Assembly (NCBI RefSeq): GCF_002006345.1
Contig: NZ_LZZM01000127.1
Coordinates: forward strand, 16,309 to 80,308
Reading direction: 5' to 3'
Origin: Clostridium puniceum
Lineage (GTDB): Bacteria > Bacillota > Clostridia > Clostridiales > Clostridiaceae
Length of the DNA stretch: 64,000 nt
Positions 48,156 through 56,876 of the stretch are shown piece by piece. The translations under genes and the position numbers were made by a program. The notes below the pieces were generated by a model, which was not told the DNA's origin, searched no databases, and saw only the letters and a list, made by a program, of their open reading frames with translations. Every line of letters starts with the position of its first letter. Position 1 is the stretch's first letter.

Positions 48156-48605
48156 ATGAATTTTGGAAGGATTTTACATGAAACTTTGGAATTCAGTAAT
48201 GAATTAGACATTTTACATAAGCATATTACTAAAAATAATCTTCAAGTTCAGAAAAGTGATTCCTTTGACAAACAATGCTTTTTGTTAGAACGGTCTATAG
48301 GTGAAGAACGCTTTAAATCTACTCATAAGAAAATGAGTATTGTAAATATTATGTCAGGAATTATTGCATTTCCTGTTTTGCTTGTGATTTTGGCAGCTTA
48401 TATATATGCCAAGTGGATTAATAAAAATTTTGACGTGTTCAGATTCATTCTAAATAATCCTGAAATATATATAATAGCTGCTGTTTTACTTGGTATTACC
48501 TTAATACTTGCTATGTACCATTCTATCTTGCATAAGAAGCTTTACTATAAGATTTATCCTGAATTGAAAAGAAAGATTGTGATAGAAGAAATAACCTTTG
48601 AGTAA
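48156..48605 (+). CDS. Small membrane protein, two transmembrane segments
   Basis: 149 aa behind CAAGGAGG. N-terminal ~65 residues cytoplasmic-type helix. TM1 ~70-90 (IMSGIIAFPVLLVILAAYIYA) and TM2 ~108-128 (IYIIAAVLLGITLILAMYHS), then a basic tail. No known family; placed alone between broken genes. Confidence 0.65.
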   Translation: MNFGRILHETLEFSNELDILHKHITKNNLQVQKSDSFDKQCFLLERSIGEERFKSTHKKMSIVNIMSGIIAFPVLLVILAAYIYAKWINKNFDVFRFILNNPEIYIIAAVLLGITLILAMYHSILHKKLYYKIYPELKRKIVIEEITFE

Positions 48606-48652
48606 AACACACCATTTTCTTGTAAAATCTATATTTAATATAGATTAATTAA

Positions 48653-48690
48653 ATATTCGCCAATATTTTTTATGGATGTTGGCGAATTAT
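48653..48690 (+). terminator. Rho-independent terminator
   Basis: ATTCGCCAA.AT / AT.TTGGCGAAT stem downstream of the membrane protein gene. Confidence 0.7.
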
Positions 48691-49465
48691 ATAGATCATT
48701 GATTACTTAGCCCCATAGTCTTTAAATTTATCACCACCTTTGCTAGAATTATACTGTTATAAATCGTGTGTTTTCATATGCTGATTTAATTGTGATATAT
48801 CTTCAGATGTTAGAGAGTCTCGTCGAAAAGATCTAGTATTCTTGAAGATATTTTTTTGTATGGAACCTAATTAAGATATATGAGATTAGGGCTACTTTTA
48901 TAATCTTTAATCTTCTTTATAACTTGAATTTCTTCCTAAAGTATTCTTGCCTTTCCTTCTTTAAACCTAAAGATAAATTTCCATCCACATTCGTCACATA
49001 ATTCAAAAATTGAGTTACAAGAATAAAGAATATCCATAGAAGGTAGATGTATATACAATAACATGAGCTATAACAACTATAGGGTTCCATATTGATAGCA
49101 AGATATATAACATGCGCAATTTTAGAGATATCAGTGATTTTTAAATTTTATAAGTTTTAGTCCCATTGAGGAACCCTATAGCAAGACATTTATGAAGGAA
49201 AGTACGAGTTTATATCTTGCTTATTTTATTTATAGTCATTCAAGGGAAGAAGAGGATTTTGAGAAGTTTAAAGAAGCAGAAAACTATGCTTTGGGAAAGT
49301 AAACTAGGAGGAGATCCGTATTTAGAAATTGGAATGGAATATCAAGAGCATCTAGTGGTGAATATTTAAGATTACTTTTCAGATGTATATGGAGAAGGTT
49401 ATTTTTTGTGTGATTAACTTTGAAAAATCAAATTCTTATGATAATAAAGGTGGTGTACAAGTTTT
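48691..49465. other. Degenerate region with inverted repeats and gene scraps
   Basis: On the minus strand, around 48780-48845, a frame reads RRDSLTSEDISQLNQHMKTH. On the plus strand, 49192-49302 is an open frame (MKESTSLYLAYFIYSHSREE..). Inverted repeats ATAGGGTTCC (49078-49088) / GGAACCCTAT (49172-49182) and AGCAAGATATA (~49098) / TATATCTTGC (~49220) frame the middle. No intact gene. Confidence 0.4.
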
Positions 49466-50578
49466 ATGCAAAAAAGTTTTATTTATTCATTGTATGATAC
49501 TTTTTCATTAATGGAGTTTTGTGAAAATAAATTAAAGAATGAATATGAAATTAAGGAAGTAATTTCGAAAAACTATATTATAGATAAAAAAGTTTGTAGT
49601 GCATTTCTAAAGTATATTAGCATAAAAGTAAAAAAATATAACAATCATGATGATTTTAAAACGTTAAGTTTTGGAATAAAAAGTAACATGGATTTATACG
49701 AATTAATTATTCCATTAACAGAATATGAAGCCTGTAAAAAAATTAAAGAATCTTTTGGAAATTTATCAATTGAAACTATTTGGGGGATTCTTTTTGGAGT
49801 ATTGAATATTATTGACTCTTTTCGTTTAGATGTTAATCCAATAGTAGAGGAAGAAAATTGGTACTATTCAAAAGCATCAAATTCGAAAGTGATGCTTAGT
49901 AAACCTTATTTTTATAATAACTTATGTTATTATGCAGAGTCATTATGCTATTACGATTTAGTAACAGCGTATTTAAGCGCAACTTCTCAATCTCCAATTG
50001 GTGGAATGCAAAGTTTAGAAACATTTGATGTTGAAAAAGTATTAGTTGGAGAACAACAATATTTTCAAATTGTAATTCCCAATACACACTTAACTTATAT
50101 TGAATTCTTAGAAAAAGTGTTTACTAATGAGGTATTAATTAAATATATTCAAGAGTATTATAAATCAAAAAATCTTTCTTTAAAGAAAATAGAAGCTGGA
50201 TTACAGATAATATTATTTTATTTTCAGCAATTAAAAAGTCCAGTAAAAGAAAAGTGTAATACCAAAACGAATTTAGAAAAAATAATAAATCAAAATAATT
50301 CATATTCAGATATAATCCTTGAAGAAGGGAAGATATTTGCTGGAATCTATGAAAATTGTATATTTCAAAATATAGATTTTTCGGAGATATCAATAGAAGC
50401 TGAGTTTTTAAGATGTAAATTCATAAATTGCAATTTTAGAAATTCACATTGGGGAGAGTATGGAGATAGGAGAATTCCATTATTAGAATTGGAATTTATA
50501 AATTGTAGCCATTTGCCCAAAGATATATATTTTTTAGAAATGTTAAAACGCTGTAATATTACGCAATATCATTTTTAA
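49466..50578 (+). CDS. Unknown protein with pentapeptide-like C-terminal strands
   Basis: 370 aa. Shine-Dalgarno AAGGTGG about 15 bases upstream is not ideal. N-terminal ~300 residues unassigned, helix-rich. Residues ~300-350 show short repeats (IFAGIYENCIFQNIDFSE, AEFLRCKFINCNFRNS) in the A(D/N)LXX-like pattern of pentapeptide repeats, but only four or five turns. Probably an immunity- or toxin-associated orphan given its neighbours; inference. Confidence 0.55.
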   Translation: MQKSFIYSLYDTFSLMEFCENKLKNEYEIKEVISKNYIIDKKVCSAFLKYISIKVKKYNNHDDFKTLSFGIKSNMDLYELIIPLTEYEACKKIKESFGNLSIETIWGILFGVLNIIDSFRLDVNPIVEEENWYYSKASNSKVMLSKPYFYNNLCYYAESLCYYDLVTAYLSATSQSPIGGMQSLETFDVEKVLVGEQQYFQIVIPNTHLTYIEFLEKVFTNEVLIKYIQEYYKSKNLSLKKIEAGLQIILFYFQQLKSPVKEKCNTKTNLEKIINQNNSYSDIILEEGKIFAGIYENCIFQNIDFSEISIEAEFLRCKFINCNFRNSHWGEYGDRRIPLLELEFINCSHLPKDIYFLEMLKRCNITQYHF

Positions 50579-50618
50579 TGTGGTTATATAGAGAAATATA
50601 AAGAAAGGAATATTTAAT

Positions 50619-51251
50619 TTGAATAATATATTATTCAAAGATGCCAGAGAGCTATTTGATACAGGTGATTTAACAAACTGGGAAACTATATTTGAATTGT
50701 TAAAAATGCAATCAAATCCGAAAATAAGATTATTGGCATGTGAATTATTAGTAAAGAAAAAAGACTATAAAAAACTTGAATTATTTTTTAATGACAAGGA
50801 TGGACATGTTAGAAGGTATTCAAAGTTATATTATTATAAGCGAGCTTGTATTTCTAGGATAGGAGAAAAGATAACTTATAATTTTATTCCATATCTAGAT
50901 AATGAAGAAAAGAGCAAATTATTAGAGAAATATCCTCATACAATTACAATTGGAACTTACGATTTTGAATATTTTTTTGCTAAGCATATAGAAAAATGCT
51001 TTCCTAAAATTGAAAATTTTAATGAAAAAGAAAAAAAGGAGCTTGATGAATTTCTAGAGGAAATAAGAAAGGAGGCTTTTATTAAAACTATAAAAGCTTC
51101 TCAATCATCAGATTTAGCAGCTTATGTTTCAGATGATTTTGAAATTATTGGAGCAGCATTAATTCTTGAGTTTTCCAATTCATTTATAGCTTCTTTATTA
51201 AATTCATATGCTTTAGGTATTGTTCCGGATAATTCGATTAAAGACAATTGA
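50619..51251 (+). CDS. Unknown HEAT-like protein of the immunity-gene patch
   Basis: 210 aa, TTG start behind AAAGGAA, 40 bp after the previous gene. N-terminal ~70 residues look like two HEAT-type helical hairpins (WETIFELLKMQSNPKIRLLACELLV). Small, soluble, acidic. Its style matches immunity proteins of polymorphic toxin loci, but no toxin gene is in the window. A short in-frame-like tail after the stop (51250-51330) suggests decay of a neighbour. Confidence 0.5.
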   Translation: MNNILFKDARELFDTGDLTNWETIFELLKMQSNPKIRLLACELLVKKKDYKKLELFFNDKDGHVRRYSKLYYYKRACISRIGEKITYNFIPYLDNEEKSKLLEKYPHTITIGTYDFEYFFAKHIEKCFPKIENFNEKEKKELDEFLEEIRKEAFIKTIKASQSSDLAAYVSDDFEIIGAALILEFSNSFIASLLNSYALGIVPDNSIKDN

Positions 51252-51400
51252 AGAATTAGAAAATAAGAAATTAAGAAATGCTAAAAGAAATTTTACTAAT
51301 AAATTTTTCCTATTGCAGAATTTATAAAAATTTTAAAAGAATATTTATAAGATAAAAAATATAAAATTCCATGCAATTGGTGAATAGAAATGGAGAGGAA

Positions 51401-52126
51401 ATGAATAGGATAGCAAAATTAGGAGACGTTTATTGTATTCGGTCAGAAAGATAGAATAAATGGGCTGCATATCAAGTAGTTGAAGAAGATAACAAAAGAG
51501 TTGCATTAATGGCATTAGCTTGGTTTTCCTCTACGTTACCTTCTGAAAGTGAATTGCTAAATATAACATCATTAGATATTGAAGGCAAAATTTATGTCTG
51601 CTATACAATGTATAAAGGTGTTCCTAATAGATTTGTTTATGCAGAAAATGTGAAACCATTAGTTTTTAATGAAGCAGCTGCATATGGAGAGTGGCCAATA
51701 GATGGTTATTTAGTTCATGAGGTTAGATATTTATGGCAGTAGTATTCAGAAAATGAGAAAAAAATCTATTGGAAAGCTGAAAAGTCAAGTAGAACTCTAA
51801 ATATTGGCGGAAAAGAGAATTCATCAACTATATTATTAGCAGAAAATTCTTTTGAAGCGACTCCGGGGAAATTTTTTGACAATAAAATGGAAAATTTTTT
51901 GAATTCGTCTGATTTAAATAAATTAGGAGCTTTGAGGGAAATATACTATGAAGGCAGTGATGAGGAAATATTATCGTATATTGCTCGAAGGAAAATGATT
52001 AGAACATTAAAGCGGAGTAAACATGGCAGAGAAAAAATTGATATAAGTAAAACAAATTTGCAGAATCTTACTTTAGATACAGAAGATTTAGAGGAAGTTA
52101 TTTTAAATCATGGGACAGCGATGTGA
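51401..52126 (+). pseudogene. Immunity-like gene with two in-frame TAG codons
   Basis: ATG 51401 behind GAGAGGAA. The single frame runs to TGA 52126 (~240 codons), interrupted only by TAG at 51452-51454 and 51740-51742: MNRIAKLGDVYCIRSER, stop, NKWAAYQVVEEDNK..., stop, YSENEKKIYWKAEK.... No frameshift is needed. Its last four bases overlap the next gene (ATGTGATT region). Family not recognised. Confidence 0.65.
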
Positions 52127-52622
52127 TTAAGGATATTTACGTTATATCATTATATATGTCAAATTCAGAAGATGACCCAAGAAGACCAATGATTACACTT
52201 GGATATAACACTATGGAGCAATATGAAAACCCATTGTCAGATGCATGTGATAATGCAGAAGCAAAATGGAATTTTGCATTTTGGCTGCAAAATGAGGAGT
52301 TAATTATAGGTGATAATTTGGGAGAAAATTTAGAAGATGGAGAAAAGATAAGCCAGTGGATTAAGGAAAACAATTTATATTATTCATATGATGAAGAAGA
52401 CGAAAATTTTGATAAAGCATTAAAGTTAGGAGATAAAATAACTAGCAGATTTGTAGAGCTATGTGTTGAAGTGGTTAAATAGCTTAATGAAGAAGGAGTA
52501 ATTGAACAAAAGTACGGCAAAACTCTACCTGTGATAATAAATGAACTTAAATATTGTGATTTAATTGTAGACCCAAATAAGCGAGCTAATCCTGAAACAG
52601 TTATTAAAGAATTTGCATATTG
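52123..52622 (+). pseudogene. DUF4303-like immunity gene with an in-frame TAG
   Basis: GTG-type start at the junction with the preceding frame, reading IKDIYVISLYMSNSEDD.. for 119 codons to TAG 52480-52482, then in the same frame LNEEGVIEQKYGKTL..AYWVSE to about 52635. The layout resembles DUF4303-type immunity proteins. Again a single TAG is the only lesion. Confidence 0.55.
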
Positions 52623-52727
52623 GGTTTCAGAATAGTAAAAAATTGTAATAAGAAAAGCAGAAATAAAAGATGCATAGTAAATAATTCTGATTATAAGATA
52701 ATATGGAACATATTAAGAGGAGTTTTA

Positions 52728-53000
52728 ATGATTAAAGAAAATAAAATTCAATTAAACTTAGGCAATAATATATATAAGGTTGGTAATAAAAAAGACTTAA
52801 TCAAGTTTATAGGAGTATTAATAAATGATTTAAAGAGTAGCCTTGAAGCATGGGAAAACTTTAAGTGTTGAGAACTATTTAGAGGCAATGCGATCCTGGC
52901 TAGAGGATATGGAAGGTTGAGAGAAAACTTTAATATTGATACTTCAAAGATTAATATTTGGGAATTGATTGGAGCTATACTACTTGCTTCTAAAATGTAG
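52728..53000 (+). pseudogene. DUF7660-like small gene, frameshifted
   Basis: ATG 52728 (AAGAGGAG upstream) gives 47 codons ending WENFKC. The other frames then continue with EAMRSWLEDMEG and ..INIWELIGAILLASKM, in the order expected for the DUF7660 pattern (W-DMDG ... LLAA). At least two frameshifts. Third broken immunity-like gene in a row. Confidence 0.5.
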
Positions 53001-53176
53001 GAGCAGTGGTTCGTAAGGTTTTTAAGAGGTGTATAAATAGTGGTTTGTGGAGGAAGTATAATGAATAAAGGACTTCAGCTCTATAAACAATTATAGAGGG
53101 ATTGGTTAAGCAAAAAGAATGTATCGAATTCAAGTGGGTAAGAGGTAATGGATATTGAAAGTATTAAAAAAATACT
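53001..53176 (+). other. Spacer
   Basis: Short, AT-rich with no recognised feature other than the nox promoter that follows. Confidence 0.4.
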
Positions 53177-53205
53177 TTGCGTTCTTTTGAATAAGAATAT
53201 ATAAT
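53177..53205 (+). promoter_or_regulatory. Sigma-A promoter of nox
   Basis: TTGCGT, 17-bp spacer, TATAAT, ending ~60 bp upstream of the start codon. This is the best -35/-10 pair found in the window. Confidence 0.7.
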
Positions 53206-53267
53206 GAAGTGAGGATAATTATTGTTAATAAATAATAATAATTAATAAAAAGATGGAGGTATTGATT

Positions 53268-54602
53268 ATGAAGATTATAATAATAGGATGTACTCATGCA
53301 GGTACAGCTGCTATTGTTAATTTAAAGGAACTTTATCCAGAAAGTGAAATAGTAGTTTATGAAAGAAATGATAATATATCATTTTTATCCTGTGGAATTG
53401 CTTTAAGTATAGGCGGAGTAGTTACTGAAACAGAAAAATTATTTTATAATTCACCAGAGAAATTAAATTCTATTGATGTTATAACTAAAATGAAGCATGA
53501 TGTGTTAGAGATTAATTTTGATAATAAGATAATTAAAGTTAAAAACTTGGAAAATGATAATATTTTTGAAGATAATTATGATAAATTAGTACTAACTTTA
53601 GGTTCATGGCCAATAGTACCTAAATTTGAAGGTGGAGACTTAGAAAATATACTTTTATGTAAAAATTATAATCATGCAAAAGAAATAGAAGCTAGAACAA
53701 CTGATGCAAAAAATGTAGTTGTGATTGGTGCTGGATATATTGGTGTTGAACTTGCAGAAGCTTTTAAAATGAAAGGTAAAAATGTTACATTAATAGATGC
53801 AGAAGAAAGAATAATGTCTAAGTATTTAGATAAGGAATTTACTGATACTGCAGAAGAAGAGTTTAAAAATCACGGAATTAGTTTAGTTTTAGGAGAAAAA
53901 GTTAAATTATTTAAAGGGAAAGATAATAAAGTAACTCATGTAGTAACTGAAAGTAAGGAATACGAGGCAGATTTAGTTGTACTTTGCATTGGATTTAAGC
54001 CAAACACTTCTCTTATAAAAGGCAAATTAGAAACTTTAGAAAATGGTGCCATAGTAATAGATGAATATATGAGAACCAGCAAAGAAGATGTTTTTGCAGG
54101 AGGAGACTGCTGTATTGTTAAGTATAATCCAGCTGGTGATAATAGATATATTCCTTTAGCGACTAATGCAGTTAGAATGGGAACTTTAATTGCTCAAAAT
54201 ATAGTTGAACCTAAACTTAAATATATGGGAACTCAAGGTACTTCTGGAATTAAGATATATAAAAAATCTATAGCATCCACAGGACTTACAGAAGAGGTTG
54301 CTAAAAGCACAACTGATTTTAATGTAGGTGCAGTTGTAGTTAAGGATAATTATAGACCAGAATTTATGCCCACTTATGAAGAGGTAATTTTAAAATTAGT
54401 GTTTGATAAGGATACAAGAAGAGTGTTAGGTGGCCAAATAAGTTCAAACATAGATTTGACTCAGTTTATGAATACATTATCTGTAGTAATTCAAAATAAT
54501 ATGACTGTAGAAGAACTTGCAATGACAGACTTTTTCTTTCAACCACATTTTAATAAGCCTTGGAGTCTATTAAATATTGCGGCATTAGAAGCATTAAAAT
54601 AA
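53268..54602 (+). CDS. nox: NADH oxidase of the Nox/Npx family (pyridine nucleotide-disulfide oxidoreductase)
   Basis: About 444 aa from ATG 53268 (GGAGGT 7 bases upstream; the Met at 53253 lies before it). FAD-binding GCTHAG at the N-terminus (7-12). Redox-active C42 in FLSCGIAL, the single cysteine of water-forming NADH oxidases and NADH peroxidases. NADH-binding GAGYIGVELAEAF (~156). FAD-contact AGGDCC, and C-terminal dimer domain. It removes O2 or peroxide with NADH, an oxygen-protection role in an anaerobe. Water- versus peroxide-handling cannot be told from sequence. Confidence 0.85.
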   Translation: MKIIIIGCTHAGTAAIVNLKELYPESEIVVYERNDNISFLSCGIALSIGGVVTETEKLFYNSPEKLNSIDVITKMKHDVLEINFDNKIIKVKNLENDNIFEDNYDKLVLTLGSWPIVPKFEGGDLENILLCKNYNHAKEIEARTTDAKNVVVIGAGYIGVELAEAFKMKGKNVTLIDAEERIMSKYLDKEFTDTAEEEFKNHGISLVLGEKVKLFKGKDNKVTHVVTESKEYEADLVVLCIGFKPNTSLIKGKLETLENGAIVIDEYMRTSKEDVFAGGDCCIVKYNPAGDNRYIPLATNAVRMGTLIAQNIVEPKLKYMGTQGTSGIKIYKKSIASTGLTEEVAKSTTDFNVGAVVVKDNYRPEFMPTYEEVILKLVFDKDTRRVLGGQISSNIDLTQFMNTLSVVIQNNMTVEELAMTDFFFQPHFNKPWSLLNIAALEALK

Positions 54603-54608
54603 AAGTAA

Positions 54609-54642
54609 TAAAAAGCTATTCATAAAAGAATGGCTTTTTTAC
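54609..54642 (+). terminator. Rho-independent terminator of nox
   Basis: AAAGCTATTC / GAATGGCTTT with T-run. A second hairpin GATTAAAGCTGAA.. / ..TTCAGCTTTAATC lies at 54701-54750. Confidence 0.8.
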
Positions 54643-54762
54643 AGAAATTTATATAAATGAAATTTCAATTGAAGTGGATAAAAATTAAATATAATGTTTT
54701 GATTAAAGCTGAAGTTTTTACTGTTGTGAAAATTTCAGCTTTAATCCTTTCAAATAAATATA

Positions 54763-54771
54763 TGTTATAAT
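54763..54771 (+). promoter_or_regulatory. Extended -10 of the second MazG-like gene
   Basis: TGTTATAAT, 40 bp before the ATG. Confidence 0.5.
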
Positions 54772-54810
54772 AAAAATAAAAACTGGCAAAACATAGAAAG
54801 AGCGATTAAA

Positions 54811-55128
54811 ATGAAAGACACAATAAATAGAATAAGAAAATTCCGAAATGACAGAGATTGGAGCCAATTTCATACTCCAGCCAACCTTTCTAAAGCAATA
54901 TCAATTGAAGCAGGAGAGCTTTTAGAAGAATTCTTATGGAATGAAGAAAACTATGATAAAGAGCATGTTTTAGAAGAACTTGCTGATGTTATGGTTTATT
55001 GTATACATATGGCTGATTCATTAGGTGTTGAGTTAGAAGAAATCATAAATAGCAAAATGGATAAAAATGAAAAGAAGTATCCAGTTGAAAAAGCTAAAGG
55101 CAACAGCAAAAAATATACACAACTATAA
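54811..55128 (+). CDS. MazG-like nucleotide pyrophosphohydrolase, copy 2
   Basis: 105 aa, all metal-ligand motifs kept (E33-x-x-E36, E56-x-x-D59). Differs from the protein encoded at 29962-30279 at only a few positions, while many synonymous codons differ, which points to purifying selection on both copies. ACATAGAAAG precedes both starts. No helicase gene accompanies this copy; nox lies upstream. Confidence 0.85.
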   Translation: MKDTINRIRKFRNDRDWSQFHTPANLSKAISIEAGELLEEFLWNEENYDKEHVLEELADVMVYCIHMADSLGVELEEIINSKMDKNEKKYPVEKAKGNSKKYTQL

Positions 55129-55206
55129 AAAGCGAAAAGCGCAACCAAAATCTTCTCACAACTATAAAAAGCGCGAATCACAACCAAGATTCTATTCATC
55201 GATAAA
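55118..55206 (+). repeat. Two ~42-bp tandem units after the second MazG-like gene
   Basis: Units of the form ACAACTATAAAAAGCG..GCGCAACCAA.. ; the first overlaps the gene's stop codon. Same family as 30269-30445. Confidence 0.7.
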
Positions 55207-55356
55207 AAATTAACAAAGTTTTTTGTTTTGGAATATAATTTTTACTAAATTGTTTCTACTAGTAACTGAAAATTAAATTGAGATTTCTAATCACTAATTA
55301 TAAAAAATATTATAGAATAAACTGTAGTAAGAATTTTAGTTATGATAGGAGAAAAT

Positions 55357-55827
55357 ATGTATAACAGACAAATACCACCTTATCCGATGTGGTATCAAGA
55401 ACCAATGGGAAACACATATGATCCAATGATAGAGGAGGAAGATGAACAAGATTTAGCGATGTTATATCCAAGACTATATCATAGAGTAATGCCTTTGGTA
55501 AAGTATCAAGGGGACCAAATTGAACTGAGATACGGAACAATGTATTGCCCTACAAAAGATGAATTGGGAAATATTACTGATGACATATATGACATGATAG
55601 AAAAGAATATGAATGTTGATGAGTATGATGATGAGCGCGAAGAGGATGAAAACGACAATGAGCATAGAGGTTATTATAGGAATGAAGAAGAGCAAGAAAG
55701 GCAGCGTCCTCGCCGCAGAAGACGTTTTTTAAGAGATTTAATTAGTATACTTCTTTTAAGAGATCTTCACAGAAGAAGACGTAGAAGAAGACGCAGAAGA
55801 CCGCATTACGGCGGAGATGGTTATTAG
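55357..55827 (+). CDS. Arg-rich protein of unknown function, possibly spore-associated
   Basis: About 156 aa from ATG 55357 (ATAGGAGAAAAT upstream; the Met at 55342 precedes the site). Pro/Tyr-rich N-terminus (MYNRQIPPYPMWYQEP), acidic middle (VDEYDDEREEDENDNEH), then a strongly basic tail with two Arg runs separated by a hydrophobic helix (FLRDLISILLLRDL), ending GGDGY. Arg codons in the tail are cgt/cgc/aga, unlike the A-rich usage nearby. It may bind nucleic acid or polyanions. Followed by a clear terminator. Confidence 0.6.
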   Translation: MYNRQIPPYPMWYQEPMGNTYDPMIEEEDEQDLAMLYPRLYHRVMPLVKYQGDQIELRYGTMYCPTKDELGNITDDIYDMIEKNMNVDEYDDEREEDENDNEHRGYYRNEEEQERQRPRRRRRFLRDLISILLLRDLHRRRRRRRRRRPHYGGDGY

Positions 55828-55905
55828 AAGATAATTCTTTTAAAAGCTTAATTAAATTGTGATGAAATTTAAGATATAGGAATGAAAATTAAAGCTATTA
55901 TATTG

Positions 55906-55950
55906 AAAGAGCAGGAGAGTGGGAGTGAAAATCCGATTAAACTGCTCTTT
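55906..55950 (+). terminator. Rho-independent terminator
   Basis: AAAGAGCAG / CTGCTCTTT stem with a 26-nt loop, after the Arg-rich gene. Confidence 0.7.
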
Positions 55951-56064
55951 ATATATTCCAATATGTATAATGGGTACATAAAAGTGATGAGAGTTAGCAA
56001 TTTATTAAGTATATTAAATTTGAATTATAAATATTCTAATAAATTAAATTATACTAAATGTTAA

Positions 56065-56410
56065 AAAGCTTCCTTTTCTTATTTATAAAAATTGCCATTA
56101 ATATTGGAAGTATTAATGATAAAATAATTGTCTATTGAAAACCATTATCCATGATTGTATTAATTATACTAAGAATAGTAATTGTAAAATAAGAATAATT
56201 GCTATAACTAGTATTAGTTGCAATATTAAACCTAATTAAACCTAATTAAACCTATGATAATTTGAGTAGTAGATAATGTTATTGGAATGCCTTGCTCTTT
56301 TTGTGTCAATAATACTATTAATCCCCAAGTACCCAATATGGTACTTACAAAATAAATAATTGATACTATTATTATTCCAGCTCTAATTTTTGTGATTGTG
56401 TATTTTCCAT
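56065..56410 (-). pseudogene. Small membrane protein broken by a 10-bp tandem repeat
   Basis: Minus strand. GGAGG then ATG at 56410 opens a frame that stops after 12 codons, while the +2-shifted frame carries RAGIIIVSIIYFVSTILGTW and LLTQKEQGIPITLSTTQIIIG (two transmembrane segments). Then it meets AACCTAATTA repeated ~2.6 times (plus strand, 56229-56256) and shifts frame again; the rest reads ..ILSIINTIMDNG.., with one stop before LPILMAIFINKKRK. Slippage of the 10-bp unit explains one shift. Confidence 0.55.
56229..56256 (+). repeat. 10-bp microsatellite-like tandem repeat
   Basis: AACCTAATTA x 2.6 inside the membrane-protein pseudogene; one unit more or less changes the reading frame. Confidence 0.7.
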
Positions 56411-56745
56411 AATGAACCTCCTAATATTTTTACATAGAATATTATATAGTGAGATAATTTGCAAATGTTTATTGTAACATAAGAATAAGACGACTAGGTA
56501 AAGGTAAGGAGCTACACAGATTTTTGAGCTCCTTATTTTCCTTATTTTCATTCTAATTACAGAAACTAGTATAAAAAAGTTATGAAATTTGTAACGTTAT
56601 TTCTTAAAGATAATGTGACTTATATTGTTACTTAAAAATGTATCAATATTAAGTTTACTTTGCGTTTAAATAAGAATATAATGTAAATAAATAAATATAT
56701 TTCCATTAATGACGTATAATTAATTATGAAGTAAAAAATAAGAGG
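56411..56745. other. Intergenic region upstream of the DUF4179-like gene
   Basis: About 335 bp. TATAAT at 56715-56720 and a TTTGCGTTTAAATAAG-like block near 56660 could be promoter elements. Otherwise AT-rich with no gene seen. Confidence 0.35.
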
Positions 56746-56856
56746 AAGTTAAGTGGTATGCATGACTTAAATAAGTTCGAGGAACCAAATCATAGATGTT
56801 CACAGAGAAAGTTCGAGAACTCAAATGTAAAATGTGAACTCTCACTTTTTAACTTA
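56746..56856 (+). promoter_or_regulatory. Structured 5' leader of the secreted DUF4179-like gene
   Basis: Outer arms AAGTTAAGTG / CAC.TTTTTAACTT enclose the arms GTTCACA (56798) / TGTGAAC (56833), plus two mini-hairpins GTTC-GAG-GAAC (~56775) and GTTC-GA-GAAC (~56811), each preceded by AAGTTCGAG. The Shine-Dalgarno (AAGGGGG) lies just downstream. It matches no riboswitch class I can name, so it may be an RNA switch or operator dyads. Confidence 0.45.
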
Positions 56857-56876
56857 ATTAAAGGGGGAAATTTTTA

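Noticed and set aside
55882..56064. 60-codon frame after the Arg-rich gene
   Set aside because: It runs through a clear terminator hairpin (55906-55950) and has no domain or convincing context.
56229..56256. CRISPR or attachment site
   Set aside because: 10-bp direct repeats inside a coding remnant; too short, and no integrase or tRNA nearby.
56775..56820. LexA/SOS box pair upstream of the secreted gene
   Set aside because: The known box is GAAC-N4-GTTC, whereas these dyads are GTTC-GA(G)-GAAC in the opposite order.
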